This document shows positions 52,987 to 62,496 of a DNA stretch of 64,000 nt, in pieces; the stretch's first letter is position 1; each line of letters begins with the position of its first letter. Below the pieces are notes generated by a model. It was not told where the DNA came from. It made no database searches and saw only the letters and a program-made list of their open reading frames with translations. Source of the stretch: an uncultured Vampirovibrio sp. (GTDB lineage Bacteria > Cyanobacteriota > Vampirovibrionia > Gastranaerophilales > Gastranaerophilaceae); NCBI GenBank assembly GCA_910579975.1, contig CAJTWU010000005.1:9624-73623 (forward strand), given 5' to 3'. A program made the translations under genes and the position numbers.

Positions 52987-53688
52987 TTGAATTCAGGTTT
53001 TTATAAAGATTTAGATACAAATTTTGAACAAGCTTTTGAAATGTCAGCGCGTTCATTTAGCCATGATGAGCTGATTGAAATGCTTCAAAATGGTAATATT
53101 CCTCAAAAACAGCTTGCTGCTTTACGCATAGAGGAGATAAATAATCAATTGGAAGCAGATACATTGGTTTCTAATCTTACCGGATGTGACGGTAAAATCA
53201 GAGAAGCTGTTTCTTTAAAAATTAATAATCTTTTGAGAGAAAAACCGCATTGCACAATGTTCTTTAACCATGCTGAAATTTTTGCAGATGCAACTATTGA
53301 TATCAACGCAAATATTTGCAGACTGGTTGTTGACTCGGTTGCGATTTTAAAACAAAACGAAGAGTTTACTAAAATTTATTTAGAAAAAATTTTTGGTTTT
53401 ATTGAAAATGCTTTTATTGAATTGGATAAGATCGTTTTTCGTGATAAAAAATACGTTATAAATAAACAATTGTTCAAACTTTACTGGTGCTTAGAAACAT
53501 TAAAATTTTTTGTAAACGATATTGAACCTGAAAAGCTCTTAAAAATATTAGAGCGCTCTTGTGAGGAAACAGAATATACTATCCGTGAAAAAGTTGCTCA
53601 AATTGCTGTGTTGACTGATTTTGATAACCTTAAAGCTCAATTGCGTGAGGATGAAAATTATTATGTAAGAGCTGTTTTTGCTTCCTAA
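52987..53688 (+). CDS. HEAT-repeat-like helical protein
   Basis: 233 residues, nearly all helical, with repeats of the type [hydrophobic]-x-x-[IL]-x-x-x-[KR]: HDELIEMLQNGNIPQKQLAALRI, CDGKIREAVSLKINNLL, EYTIREKVAQIAVL, and NYYVRAVFAS. This matches the loose pattern of HEAT/PBS repeats, so it is probably a protein-binding scaffold. No catalytic residues visible. TTG start at 52987 after CGGAG. Convergent or divergent partners do not tell its function. Confidence 0.6.
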   Translation: MNSGFYKDLDTNFEQAFEMSARSFSHDELIEMLQNGNIPQKQLAALRIEEINNQLEADTLVSNLTGCDGKIREAVSLKINNLLREKPHCTMFFNHAEIFADATIDINANICRLVVDSVAILKQNEEFTKIYLEKIFGFIENAFIELDKIVFRDKKYVINKQLFKLYWCLETLKFFVNDIEPEKLLKILERSCEETEYTIREKVAQIAVLTDFDNLKAQLREDENYYVRAVFAS

Positions 53689-53691
53689 ACA

Positions 53692-53700
53692 TGTTATAAT
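53692..53700 (+). promoter_or_regulatory. Extended -10 promoter of the SIS gene
   Basis: TGT-TATAAT (53692-53700), 22 bases before the ATG, which has its own GAGGG. Confidence 0.5.
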
Positions 53701-53722
53701 ATGAATACAAAGAGGGCTTTTG

Positions 53723-54793
53723 ATGTTTCTTAAAAAAACAAAAACAAATATGGAAGTCGAAATTGCTGAACAGGCAAAAATTATCCCTTATATTTTAATG
53801 AAATATATTGATCCGCAATCCGGCGATATTAAGCTTAATTTACCACAAGATATCAAAAAGATTGTGTTTGTTGCTTCCGGCTCATCATATCATTGTGCAC
53901 GTTTTGCAGTAGATTTGGTTGAGATGATTTCAGGAATTGAGTCAAGAGCGATTTACTCAAGTGAGTTTTTGCTAAAAAATCTTATCCCGCATGATGAGAA
54001 AACTCTTTATATTTTTATTACCCAGTCCGGAGAAACCAGTGATACTCTTAAATCAGTTCAAAGGGTTAAGCAAGAAACTAATCTTCCAACATTATGTATA
54101 ACAAATGTTGTTAATTCTTCTATCTGGAAATCTTGTGACTATCAGGTTGCTTGTTATGCCGGTGAAGAAACGGGAATTGCAGCTACAAAATCTTTCACAT
54201 CACAGATGTTATGTTTGATTTTGATTTCACTAAAATTAATTGAAAATACAGGTTTAAATACAATTGAATATAAAAAATCGCTATTCCATCTTGGTGTTAT
54301 TGTAGAAAAAGCTCTTTCAAAACGTGCAGAAATTAAAAAATTTGCTTCCTATTTGGCACGAGAAAATACTGTAATTATTACAGCAGATGGGATTTCATAT
54401 TCATTGGCAAAAGAGGCTGCATTAAAAATCAAAGAAACATCTTATAAGAACATCAGCGCTGCAATTTTGGGTGAATTTATGCACGGGCATGTGGCTGTTT
54501 TGAATAACAAAGCAACTTTGATGTATATTTCAGTGAATAAGATTTCTGAACGCTCTGTTAGCAATATTAATAAAATTAAAGCTGATTACAACCCTGCTGT
54601 TGTTATAATAGGACCTTCAGATGAACGGCTAAAACCGAATTATCATATTAATATTGAATGCGAGAATGAAGTACAGCAATTATTTGCAAATGTTGTATTA
54701 TTACAACTTATTGCATTAGAAACTGCTTTAAAGCTCAAACGCAATGTCGATAGCCCGAAGGGGCTTCATAAGGTTGTTGTTGAAAAAATCTAG
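53723..54793 (+). CDS. GlmS-isomerase-like SIS protein (no glutaminase domain)
   Basis: 356 residues from ATG 53723 behind GAGGG; TTG at 53720 would be one codon earlier. It corresponds to the two SIS domains of GlmS: MEVEIAEQAKIIPYIL, VASGSSYHCARFAVD, ITQSGETSDTLKSVQ, ETGIAATKSFTSQM and GEFMHGHVAVL, ending DSPKGLHKVVVEKI. Related stand-alone proteins are AgaS/FrlB-type sugar-phosphate isomerases or deglycases, or regulators. The catalytic set of GlmS is kept in part. It is a second GlmS-type protein beside the true glmS at 31.8 kb. Confidence 0.85.
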   Translation: MFLKKTKTNMEVEIAEQAKIIPYILMKYIDPQSGDIKLNLPQDIKKIVFVASGSSYHCARFAVDLVEMISGIESRAIYSSEFLLKNLIPHDEKTLYIFITQSGETSDTLKSVQRVKQETNLPTLCITNVVNSSIWKSCDYQVACYAGEETGIAATKSFTSQMLCLILISLKLIENTGLNTIEYKKSLFHLGVIVEKALSKRAEIKKFASYLARENTVIITADGISYSLAKEAALKIKETSYKNISAAILGEFMHGHVAVLNNKATLMYISVNKISERSVSNINKIKADYNPAVVIIGPSDERLKPNYHINIECENEVQQLFANVVLLQLIALETALKLKRNVDSPKGLHKVVVEKI

Positions 54794-55026
54794 CTGTTAT
54801 TAGTGCCATTTTTATATCTAGCTTTGGCATTAATAGCATAACAGGTGCTGCAAAGCTTCTGTGAGAGTGCAAACATATTTCTTTGAACCATTGCAACATC
54901 GTTCATTGCTTCAAGCATTTTTTTAGGATCAACCATTGATTCCATTGCATCATGATTATCAACTTTTTCATCTGCATATTTTTTTACCAGCAGTTTATCA
55001 ATGTAATCTCTTGCGCCTATTGCCAT
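54790..55026 (-). CDS. 78-residue protein of unknown function
   Basis: From ATG 55026 behind AGGAGT. Mostly helical: MAIGARDYIDKLLVKKY, then DPKKMLEAMNDVAMVQRNMF and a Cys pair (LCSTCYA) before a polar tail. No family recognised; the helical, small, Met-rich layout is reminiscent of secretion-associated or flagellar small proteins but no match can be claimed. Its stop overlaps the convergent SIS gene by 4 bases. Confidence 0.55.
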   Translation of the reverse strand: MAIGARDYIDKLLVKKYADEKVDNHDAMESMVDPKKMLEAMNDVAMVQRNMFALSQKLCSTCYAINAKARYKNGTNNS

Positions 55027-55098
55027 AGATGTACTCCTAATTCCTGTTTTCCCTATATATAGATAAAAACATTTAGTCGGAGAAAATTGACTAATTTG

Positions 55099-56058
55099 TT
55101 ACAAAAGTTCACTTTCTTTAATATATCTGGGGCGTGCTTTAACTTCACGGAATATTTGTCCTAAGTATTCTCCAATAATACCAAGACATACAAGCTGTAA
55201 GCCGCCTAAAAATGCTAACATTATAATAATTGTTGCATAACCGCTTGGTGCATCGTGTCTAAAAAGTGCATCACAAACGGCATCAAAACCAACCATCATA
55301 CTTATAAATATTGTTATTAAACCCAGTACCGAAATTAATCTCAAAGGTACGATACTGTATGATGTAATACCGTTTAATGCAAGGCTTGTAAGGGAGAAGA
55401 AGTTAAATTTCGAGCAGCCTAAAGCTCTGGGTTTAACATCAAAGTTTACAAATGCAGTTTTTAACCCTGTTTCATGGAAAAAACCGCGTAAAAACAGCTC
55501 TGTTTCAGAATATTTGCTCAGTATTTCAAGAGCATTTTTGCTTACCAATCTGAAATCAGAATGATTTTGAGGAATTTTTACTCCTAAAATGTTCATTACT
55601 TTGTAGAAACAATGAGCTGTGAACTTTTTGAAAAATGAATCTGTTTTTCGGTCATTTCTAATCCCCGAAACTATATCAGCACCGTTATGGTATTCATCAA
55701 TAAATTTTTCAATTGAGTTTTCATCTTGCTGTAAATCTGCATCAATCGAAATTGCACAGTCGCATCCGACTTCTTTAACTCCGAGAAGTCCGGCTATAAG
55801 AGCTTTTTGGTTGCCGTAATTTCTTACAAATTTCATACCTTTCACTCTGGAAGGATTTGTTTTGTGAAGTTCTTCAATAATTTCCCAGGTTTTGTCTTTT
55901 GAACCGTCATCTACAAGATAAATATAAGATGTGCTATCAATTTTACCTTTTGAAATAATATCGTTAAAAACTTGTAAAAGTGTTTCTACAGTTGATTTTA
56001 TAACTAATTCTTCGTTGTAACACGGTATAACTAATGCTAATTTTGATTTGCTGCTCAT
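55099..56058 (-). CDS. Family-2 glycosyltransferase, DPMS/GtrB-like
   Basis: 319 residues: a GT-A domain (VIPCYNEELVIKSTVETLL, LVDDGSKDKTWE, SIDADLQQDEN with the DxD metal site) and two C-terminal membrane helices (LISVLGLITIFISMMVGFD, TIIIMLAFLGGLQLVCLGII). Such enzymes transfer a sugar to undecaprenyl or dolichyl phosphate for envelope glycan decoration (dolichol-phosphate-mannose or bactoprenol glucosyl transferase type). Shine-Dalgarno AGAGG. Neighbours do not show which sugar. Confidence 0.88.
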   Translation of the reverse strand: MSSKSKLALVIPCYNEELVIKSTVETLLQVFNDIISKGKIDSTSYIYLVDDGSKDKTWEIIEELHKTNPSRVKGMKFVRNYGNQKALIAGLLGVKEVGCDCAISIDADLQQDENSIEKFIDEYHNGADIVSGIRNDRKTDSFFKKFTAHCFYKVMNILGVKIPQNHSDFRLVSKNALEILSKYSETELFLRGFFHETGLKTAFVNFDVKPRALGCSKFNFFSLTSLALNGITSYSIVPLRLISVLGLITIFISMMVGFDAVCDALFRHDAPSGYATIIIMLAFLGGLQLVCLGIIGEYLGQIFREVKARPRYIKESELL

Positions 56059-56118
56059 TGTTTTCCTCTTAAACCTATAATATAATAGGACTGTAATAAA
56101 AACAAGCGGGAGATTGGA

Positions 56119-56979
56119 TTGACCGGTAAACGATTTATATTAAATGCAGATGACTTTGGAATGTCTAAGGCATACAATAGAGCTGTACTTGAAGGATATT
56201 TAGAAGGTCTTTTGAAAAGTGCCAGTCTTACTGCTAATGGAAGTGCATTTGATGAGGCTGTTAACTCTGTTATTCCTAAATGCCCGAATTTAGGTGTGGG
56301 TGTCCATCTGAATATTATTGAGGGTAAATCTCTATGTGAAGATGTTAATACTCTTATAAATAGTGATGGTAATTTCTGTAATTCATACGGGCAATTGTTA
56401 TTGAAAGCTTATAATCCTAAAGAAACGGAGTTTTTGTCTGAAGTTGAGCGTGAGTTTAGACGTCAGATTGAAAAAGTTTTATCGGTAACAGCGGTTTCTC
56501 ATATTGATTCACATGTTCATACGCATTCTATTCCTAAGATTTTTGATATTGTTTGCCGTTTAGCAAATGAATATGGAATTAAACAGGTAAGAACCCAGTT
56601 TGAAAAACCTTATTTGGTTCCTGATTTACATAAACATTTGAACTTAAAATATCCTGTAAATCTTATTAAAGTAGCGTTATTAGATACTTTTACGGCAATA
56701 AACGAAACAACTTTAAATAAATGGGGTTTAAAAACTAATGAATATTTGGTTGGAGTAACTTATACTTCTATGATGGACTCACTTTCGGTGTCTTATGGTG
56801 TTATGGCTGTTAATTATGAAAATACAACGGTAGAAGCGTTAATACATCCTTGCAGATATGATGATGGAACTATTGATAATCATTTTACAGAATTTTTAAT
56901 TACTAAAAATAAAAAGCTTAAAGAAAAAATTGAAAAAATGGGGTTTGAGATAACAAACTATGTTGAAAAAGAGTCTTAG
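56119..56979 (+). CDS. Polysaccharide/hopanoid-type deacetylase (YdjC/ChbG/HpnK family)
   Basis: 286 residues with the metal-binding ADDFGMS (Asp-Asp near residue 11), GVGVHLNIIEG (His) and SHIDSHVHTHSIPK (His cluster), the YdjC fold. Members deacetylate N-acetylglucosamine-containing glycolipids or chito-oligosaccharides; HpnK acts on hopanoids. It starts at TTG behind CGGGAG. It overlaps the phospholipase D gene by 20 bases, so they are co-expressed. Confidence 0.85.
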   Translation: MTGKRFILNADDFGMSKAYNRAVLEGYLEGLLKSASLTANGSAFDEAVNSVIPKCPNLGVGVHLNIIEGKSLCEDVNTLINSDGNFCNSYGQLLLKAYNPKETEFLSEVEREFRRQIEKVLSVTAVSHIDSHVHTHSIPKIFDIVCRLANEYGIKQVRTQFEKPYLVPDLHKHLNLKYPVNLIKVALLDTFTAINETTLNKWGLKTNEYLVGVTYTSMMDSLSVSYGVMAVNYENTTVEALIHPCRYDDGTIDNHFTEFLITKNKKLKEKIEKMGFEITNYVEKES

Positions 56980-58609
56980 TATTATTGTTATTTTAATCCT
57001 GTTCGTATTATGTGTAGTTTTTCTTATACCACATGATAAAACTTATAGAATTGCAGAAGTTAAATCTCCGAAACATTTGATTTTTGATAATGGTGAGTTT
57101 ATTTTCAAAGAGTTGGATTGTTTTGACTCTGATTTTACTTCTCATAATAAAGAACTTGCAGAACATTTAAATATTTCTGAAACAGAAGCTTTTCTTCTGG
57201 GTAATCTTGGCAAAGATTATTTTGAGAATTTGCTTAAAGGTAGAAAAGTTTATCTTAAAGAAGACGATATTGTTTATTACAGATATGGTTATAAGGATAG
57301 GTTCTTTTATTCGGGATATTGCTTCAAAGATAATGAACCATGTTCAAAAGAGGCATTTGAGTATCGTTTGAAAGGTATCAGACGCGCAAATTATAAAGTT
57401 TTAGATATGGAAACTGAAAATGTGTATGAACTTGATGATAGTAAAATCCTTACCCTGGACAACTTTATTATTATAAGAAAATCTCATATTTCAAAAGAAA
57501 AGTTTAAGAAAATTAGTATACCGACACCTCCAAATATTTTAAAATCAGGCGATATCAAGATTTATTTTTCTGACATGACAACTAAACTCAAACCTGATAG
57601 AAATTGTTCAAGTGATATCTGTAAAGAAATCCTTTTTAATATTAATAAGGCTGAAAGTACAATTGATATGGCAATTTATGGATATTCAAGAGTTCCTGAA
57701 ATAGAGAAAGCTTTTCAAGAAGCTATAAAACGAGGAGTGAAGATAAGACTTGTTTATGATTTAGATTCTCAAGGTAAAAATATTTATGAGGACACAGATA
57801 GAATTGTTAAGTTAATTTCTCAAAACAAGAGTGATTCTACGAAAGAAATTATGCATAACAAGTTTTATATTTTTGATGATAAGGTGTTGATAACAGGTTC
57901 AGCTAATCTTTCGCATACAGATATGTCCGGATTTAATTCCAACAGTATTGTTGTTATAAATTCTCCATCAGTTGCTGCTATTTATAAACAGGAATTTGAG
58001 CAAATGTTTGAAGGTAAATTTCATACCGAAAAAGGGGTAAATATAAAAGGTGAAACAAATTTGGGAATTTATTTTTCTCCACAGGATAAAAGCATTACAA
58101 ATGCTGTTTTACCTTTAATTCGTAATGCCAAAAAGTATGTTTATATCCCGACTTTTGTGCTTACAGAAAATCGTGTAACAGAAGAATTGATAAAGGCTAA
58201 AAAACGCGGAGTGGATGTGAAGATTATTATTGATGCACTGAATGCATCAAGCAAGTATTCAAAACATCAGATTTTAAGAAACTCCGGAGTTCTTGTAAAG
58301 ACCGAGAATTATGCGGGCAAAATGCATTCCAAATCAATGATTGTGGATGATGAGTATGTTTTAATCGGTTCCATGAATTTTTCTTATAGCGGAGAAAACA
58401 GAAATGATGAAAACCTTATTGTAATAAAAGATATCCAAATGGCAAAATTTTACAAAAACTTTTTCTTGTACCAATGGAATAAAATTGATGATAAGTGGCT
58501 GAAGTTTAATGCAAGAGCAGAAGGCAAAGACTCTATAGGTTCTTGCGAGGATGGTATTGATAACAATTACGATGGTTTTGTAGATTCCGAAGATCCGGCT
58601 TGCAAATGA
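56960..58609 (+). CDS. Membrane-anchored phospholipase D-type protein with a calcium-loop-like tail
   Basis: 549 residues: N-terminal membrane helix (SIIVILILFVLCVVFLIP), a 200-residue domain of unknown kind, then two HKD motifs, HNKFYIFDDKVLITGSANLS and HSKSMIVDDEYVLIGSMNFS. These form the PLD active site, so hydrolysis or transfer of phosphodiester bonds in lipid or DNA is likely. The end (CEDGIDNNYDGFVDSEDPAC) has an EF-hand-like, Asp-rich loop bracketed by Cys. Its 3' end overlaps the convergent ABC permease by 43 bases. Confidence 0.85.
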   Translation: MLKKSLSIIVILILFVLCVVFLIPHDKTYRIAEVKSPKHLIFDNGEFIFKELDCFDSDFTSHNKELAEHLNISETEAFLLGNLGKDYFENLLKGRKVYLKEDDIVYYRYGYKDRFFYSGYCFKDNEPCSKEAFEYRLKGIRRANYKVLDMETENVYELDDSKILTLDNFIIIRKSHISKEKFKKISIPTPPNILKSGDIKIYFSDMTTKLKPDRNCSSDICKEILFNINKAESTIDMAIYGYSRVPEIEKAFQEAIKRGVKIRLVYDLDSQGKNIYEDTDRIVKLISQNKSDSTKEIMHNKFYIFDDKVLITGSANLSHTDMSGFNSNSIVVINSPSVAAIYKQEFEQMFEGKFHTEKGVNIKGETNLGIYFSPQDKSITNAVLPLIRNAKKYVYIPTFVLTENRVTEELIKAKKRGVDVKIIIDALNASSKYSKHQILRNSGVLVKTENYAGKMHSKSMIVDDEYVLIGSMNFSYSGENRNDENLIVIKDIQMAKFYKNFFLYQWNKIDDKWLKFNARAEGKDSIGSCEDGIDNNYDGFVDSEDPACK

Positions 58610-59424
58610 TTTATTAATGTTAATATAAAAATTACAATAAACAGAATATATGCAAGAGCGCAAGACTTCCCGACATCAAAGTATTCAAATGCGTATTTGT
58701 ATATTGAATAAACTATCACGTTTGTTGCATCTTTTGGACCGCCCTCCGTCATTACATAGATTAAATCAAAAACTTGAAACGAAGATATTGCAGTGACTAA
58801 TGTTACAAAGTATGTTGTTGGTTTTAAAAGCGGGAATGTTATATTCCAAAAAGTCTGATTAGCTCCCGCTCCGTCGATTTTAGCTGCTTCAAACAGGTTT
58901 TGATTAATTGTTGAAAACCCTGTTAAAAATAAAACTACATTATATCCGATTAGTTTCCAAACGGATACAAAAATTAATACAGGCATGGCAAGATGTGTAT
59001 CAAATAACCAGTTCAAATGTGTTTTAAATAACATATTTACTCCGCCGATATTAGGGTCAAAAATCCACCCCCAAACAATTGCTATTACTACAGCCGGAGT
59101 GATAAAGGGAATAAAGTAAATTGTTTTGAACCACTCTGCACCGCGAAGTTTTGTATTTAAAATACTTGCTATAATAAGCGGGATTACAACTGCAAAAAAA
59201 GTTGTAGAAACAGCATAAACAAATGTGTTAATAAGAATTTGAAAAAAAACAGGTTCAGTAAATACTGCTTTGTAGTTATCTAATCCTATAAATTTTATTT
59301 CGTTTAATAAATCCCACTCGGTGAAACTTAATCCAAAAGAGCAGAAAATAGGAATTATAATAAATATAAAAGTTCCAATCAAAGCCGGTAAAATAAAAAA
59401 TAGTCCGATTTTATCTTTTTCCAT
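58567..59424 (-). CDS. Sugar ABC transporter permease (MalF/UgpA type)
   Basis: 285 residues, six membrane helices, with the EAA-like loop EAAKIDGAGANQTFWNITFPLLKP. It would form the channel for a carbohydrate importer. No MalG partner, binding protein or ATPase lies in the window, so it is an orphan here. The last 13 residues (after LTLIN) are encoded antisense to the end of the phospholipase D gene and look like an extension beyond the usual end. No Shine-Dalgarno; TACAAT lies 6 nt before the ATG. Confidence 0.85.
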   Translation of the reverse strand: MEKDKIGLFFILPALIGTFIFIIIPIFCSFGLSFTEWDLLNEIKFIGLDNYKAVFTEPVFFQILINTFVYAVSTTFFAVVIPLIIASILNTKLRGAEWFKTIYFIPFITPAVVIAIVWGWIFDPNIGGVNMLFKTHLNWLFDTHLAMPVLIFVSVWKLIGYNVVLFLTGFSTINQNLFEAAKIDGAGANQTFWNITFPLLKPTTYFVTLVTAISSFQVFDLIYVMTEGGPKDATNVIVYSIYKYAFEYFDVGKSCALAYILFIVIFILTLINHLQAGSSESTKPS

Positions 59425-59436
59425 GCTATCATTGTA
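59425..59436 (-). promoter_or_regulatory. -10 box giving a leaderless ABC permease gene
   Basis: TACAAT on the minus strand (59436-59431) with 6 nt to the ATG at 59424. Confidence 0.4.
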
Positions 59437-59454
59437 CTATAAAGGAGAGGTACT

Positions 59455-60939
59455 ATGTTAGATTTATCAGCATTTGGCAAAAACGATATCAGAGGGATTT
59501 ATGGAGAAAATGTAACTGAAGATGTTTTCTATTACACAGGACGCGGGTTTGTAAAATATCTGGAAGAAAAAACCTCAAAAAAACCTTCTGAAATCTGGAT
59601 TACTGTTTGCCGTGATGCTCGATTGCATTCACCATCTCTTTCTAAATCACTTGTTGATGGTATTCTTTCAACTGGTGCAAATGTTGTTGATTTAGGACTT
59701 GCGCCTACACCTATAGGTTATTATTCTGAAGTTGTCGGGCTTCCTCCTTTTGTAACTAAATATGCACAGGTTACAGGTGCAATGATTATTACAGCGAGCC
59801 ATAATCCTAGTCAGTATAATGGTATGAAAATGACTTATGCTAAACAGTCATTAAATGAAGAGCAAATTAAGGAAGTAAAAGTTTTAACTGAAAAAGAATA
59901 CGAAATGCATCTTCCTTCTTCTCCAAAAGGTATTTATACAGAATACGACCTTATACCTGATTATATAAGCGAAATGAAAAAAGAATTTGGCAGAGTTGGC
60001 GAAGGATTAAAAATAGTGGTAGATAGTGCTAATGCTACAGGCGGAGTTGTTGCTCCGAAATTATACAGGGCATTAGGATGTGAAGTTGTTGAACTTTATT
60101 CAATGCCTGATGGAAGATTTCCTCATCATCATCCAAATCCTAGTGATGAAAAAACTCTAAACGATATTAAACGTGCTGTTGTGGAAAACAAAGCGGATTT
60201 GGGTATAGCTTTTGACGGAGATAGTGATAGAATTGGTGTTATAGACTCAGAAGGTAACTCAATGACAGGGGATAAACTCCTTCTAATTTATGCTCAAGAT
60301 ATAATCAAAAAATATAACGAAAAAGGAATTAAACCGTTTGTTGTATCAGAAGTTAAATGTTCCCAGGTATTATACGATACGATAGATGAGAATGGCGGTA
60401 TTTCTGTTATGTGTAAAACGGGTCATGGCTATATCAAATCAAAAATGAGAGAAGTAGGTGCAATTTTAGCGGGTGAAATGAGCGGACATACCTTCTTTAA
60501 AGACCGATATTACGGATTTGACGATGCTGTTTATGCAGGATGTAGGATTATTGAAATTGTTGCTGAATATAAGAAACAAAATCCTGAATTTAAGATTTCA
60601 GATCTTCTTGAGCCGTTTAATAAAATGTATTGTTCGCAAGAATACAGATTGTCTTGTCCAAATTCTTTGAAAAAAGTTACTCTTGAAACATTTGAAAAAG
60701 TTATTAGAGAAAATCCTGATTTCTTTGGATCAAAAATCAAAGATATTATTACTTTAGACGGGATGAGAATTGTTTTTGAACAGGGCGGATTTGCACTAAT
60801 AAGGCAAAGTAATACAGAACCTGTATTTACACTTCGTTTTGAAGCTGAAAACAAAGAAACCGCTCAAAAATATGAAGATTTGATGGTTAATAAATTGCTT
60901 GAAATTATTAAAGATAAGGCGGTTAATATTAACGATTAA
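59455..60939 (+). CDS. manB: Phosphomannomutase/phosphoglucomutase
   Basis: 494 residues of the alpha-D-phosphohexomutase family. Catalytic Ser in ITASHNPSQYNGMK, metal loop GIAFDGDSDRIGVID, sugar-binding GEMSGHTFF and phosphate-binding RQSNTEPVFTLRFEAE. It interconverts hexose 1- and 6-phosphates for glycogen and envelope sugars; substrate preference for mannose or glucose cannot be read from the sequence. Shine-Dalgarno AAAGGAGAGG. Its substrate pool is shared with pgi. Confidence 0.92.
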   Translation: MLDLSAFGKNDIRGIYGENVTEDVFYYTGRGFVKYLEEKTSKKPSEIWITVCRDARLHSPSLSKSLVDGILSTGANVVDLGLAPTPIGYYSEVVGLPPFVTKYAQVTGAMIITASHNPSQYNGMKMTYAKQSLNEEQIKEVKVLTEKEYEMHLPSSPKGIYTEYDLIPDYISEMKKEFGRVGEGLKIVVDSANATGGVVAPKLYRALGCEVVELYSMPDGRFPHHHPNPSDEKTLNDIKRAVVENKADLGIAFDGDSDRIGVIDSEGNSMTGDKLLLIYAQDIIKKYNEKGIKPFVVSEVKCSQVLYDTIDENGGISVMCKTGHGYIKSKMREVGAILAGEMSGHTFFKDRYYGFDDAVYAGCRIIEIVAEYKKQNPEFKISDLLEPFNKMYCSQEYRLSCPNSLKKVTLETFEKVIRENPDFFGSKIKDIITLDGMRIVFEQGGFALIRQSNTEPVFTLRFEAENKETAQKYEDLMVNKLLEIIKDKAVNIND

Positions 60940-60954
60940 GTTCGTACCATACTC

Positions 60955-62463
60955 CTAAAAGCATACTTCAATAATTTCATTTCTGTGTTTTTGCTTTACG
61001 GGAATTTTGAATCCGAAACGATTGTGTTCAGTCTTGTCACTGTGAACAAAGATTTTGCCGGAATGTGCTTCAATAATCTTTTTAGAGGCATATAAACCCA
61101 GCCCTATCCCGAGTTCATTATGAGTTGAGGCATATGAAACATATTGAGCAAAAATCGCTTTCTGCATGTCTTTTGGAATGTATGGACTTTCGTTTTCAAA
61201 TTCAAAACATGCTTTAGAACCGTCAGGATAAATATTAAGAGATAGTAATGTCCCTTTATAGGCATATTTTATACCGTTTGACAATAGGTTCATAATAACA
61301 CGTTTGATTTGAACTCTATCTGCTATAATTATGTCATTTTTCAATTTTGAATCAATTGAAATTCCAACGTTTTTATCTTTTGCAACATAAATCATTTCTG
61401 AAACACATTCCATAACAAGATCCGGAAGAGAAAATTCTGTAAAGTTAAGCTTAACTGCTCCATCGTAGTTTCGATAAGTGGCAAGCAGTGAAGAGAGCAT
61501 TCCATTCATATATCGGCAAGAGTCTAAAACCATTTCGACCAATTCTTTTTGTTCTTCTGTTAGTTCTCCGAAATCACCTTTTAATAATAGTTCTAAGCCT
61601 CTCATTTGTGCTATAGTCGGGTTTTTTAAATCGTGTCCAATCGAGGCAACAAAGGTTTCTCTCTGGGTTTGAAGTTGTTTTTCTGCATCGATATTGCTGG
61701 CTAGTGTGATAATTCCTGTTACATTACCATTAAAGTCATTTATCGGGACTTTATAAACCTTATACCAGTGCTGTGCTCCTTTAAAATCTAAAAACTCTTT
61801 TTCCTTTACAAGAATTTTGTTATTTTTTAATACAAAATTGTTTTCATCATGTTCTTCTGCTTTTGCAGCAGTTCTGTCAATATGAATATTTGAAAATGCA
61901 TCAAATCCGTCTTTAACAAAATCTTGAGATGGTTTTGTGCCGGCAATATAGTTTTGATTAACGTCTTGCATATAAATAAGCATTGGAATATTTTCTAATA
62001 AAGATTTCAATTGAAAATGTTTTAATACAAATTTTTCTTTAATATTTTCTTCATGTGTAATATCTTTCGCAATGGTAACTATTCCAAGAAAGTCTTTGTT
62101 ATCTATAATTGGACTAGAAGTAACGCTTAATATTTTATCTGTGTCATTAATAATGTAAGTAATTGATTTAAGTTCTTTTTTTACCGCTCTATCTACTTCT
62201 TTAACAATTTTAGCATTTTCTTCTGCAAGAAATTCAGCAAATTCTTTCCCTAAAATATTTGTATTGTCTGATAGCCTGAATAGCTTGCAAAAAGCAGGAT
62301 TTGCAGTTAGATATCGCAAATTTTTATCTTTGTATACGATACCCTCGGGGCATTCTTTAAAAATTAAATTCAAAATATTTATACAAAAATGCCCTATTCC
62401 TATACTGTTAGCCATGTAATTCCCAATGTTTTCCAATAGATTAGGTCTCCAATTAGTTAACAT
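60955..62463 (-). CDS. PAS-domain sensor histidine kinase
   Basis: 502 residues, cytoplasmic by appearance. Two PAS domains (about 30-145, YKDKNLRYLTANPAFCKLF; 145-275, YMQDVNQNYIAGTKPSQDF) are followed by a HisKA H-box (SIGHDLKNPT), and an HATPase domain with the N-box (NLLSNGIKYAYKG) and G-boxes (ELGIGLGLYASKKIIEAHSG). No response regulator is adjacent. The start is uncertain: ATG 62463 has no Shine-Dalgarno, TTG 62436 has TTGGAGA 9 bases upstream, and ATG 62415 has GGGA. The longest is given. Confidence 0.88.
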   Translation of the reverse strand: MLTNWRPNLLENIGNYMANSIGIGHFCINILNLIFKECPEGIVYKDKNLRYLTANPAFCKLFRLSDNTNILGKEFAEFLAEENAKIVKEVDRAVKKELKSITYIINDTDKILSVTSSPIIDNKDFLGIVTIAKDITHEENIKEKFVLKHFQLKSLLENIPMLIYMQDVNQNYIAGTKPSQDFVKDGFDAFSNIHIDRTAAKAEEHDENNFVLKNNKILVKEKEFLDFKGAQHWYKVYKVPINDFNGNVTGIITLASNIDAEKQLQTQRETFVASIGHDLKNPTIAQMRGLELLLKGDFGELTEEQKELVEMVLDSCRYMNGMLSSLLATYRNYDGAVKLNFTEFSLPDLVMECVSEMIYVAKDKNVGISIDSKLKNDIIIADRVQIKRVIMNLLSNGIKYAYKGTLLSLNIYPDGSKACFEFENESPYIPKDMQKAIFAQYVSYASTHNELGIGLGLYASKKIIEAHSGKIFVHSDKTEHNRFGFKIPVKQKHRNEIIEVCF

Positions 62464-62496
62464 GACTATTCTACACTGGTAAAATCAGGTGTTATA

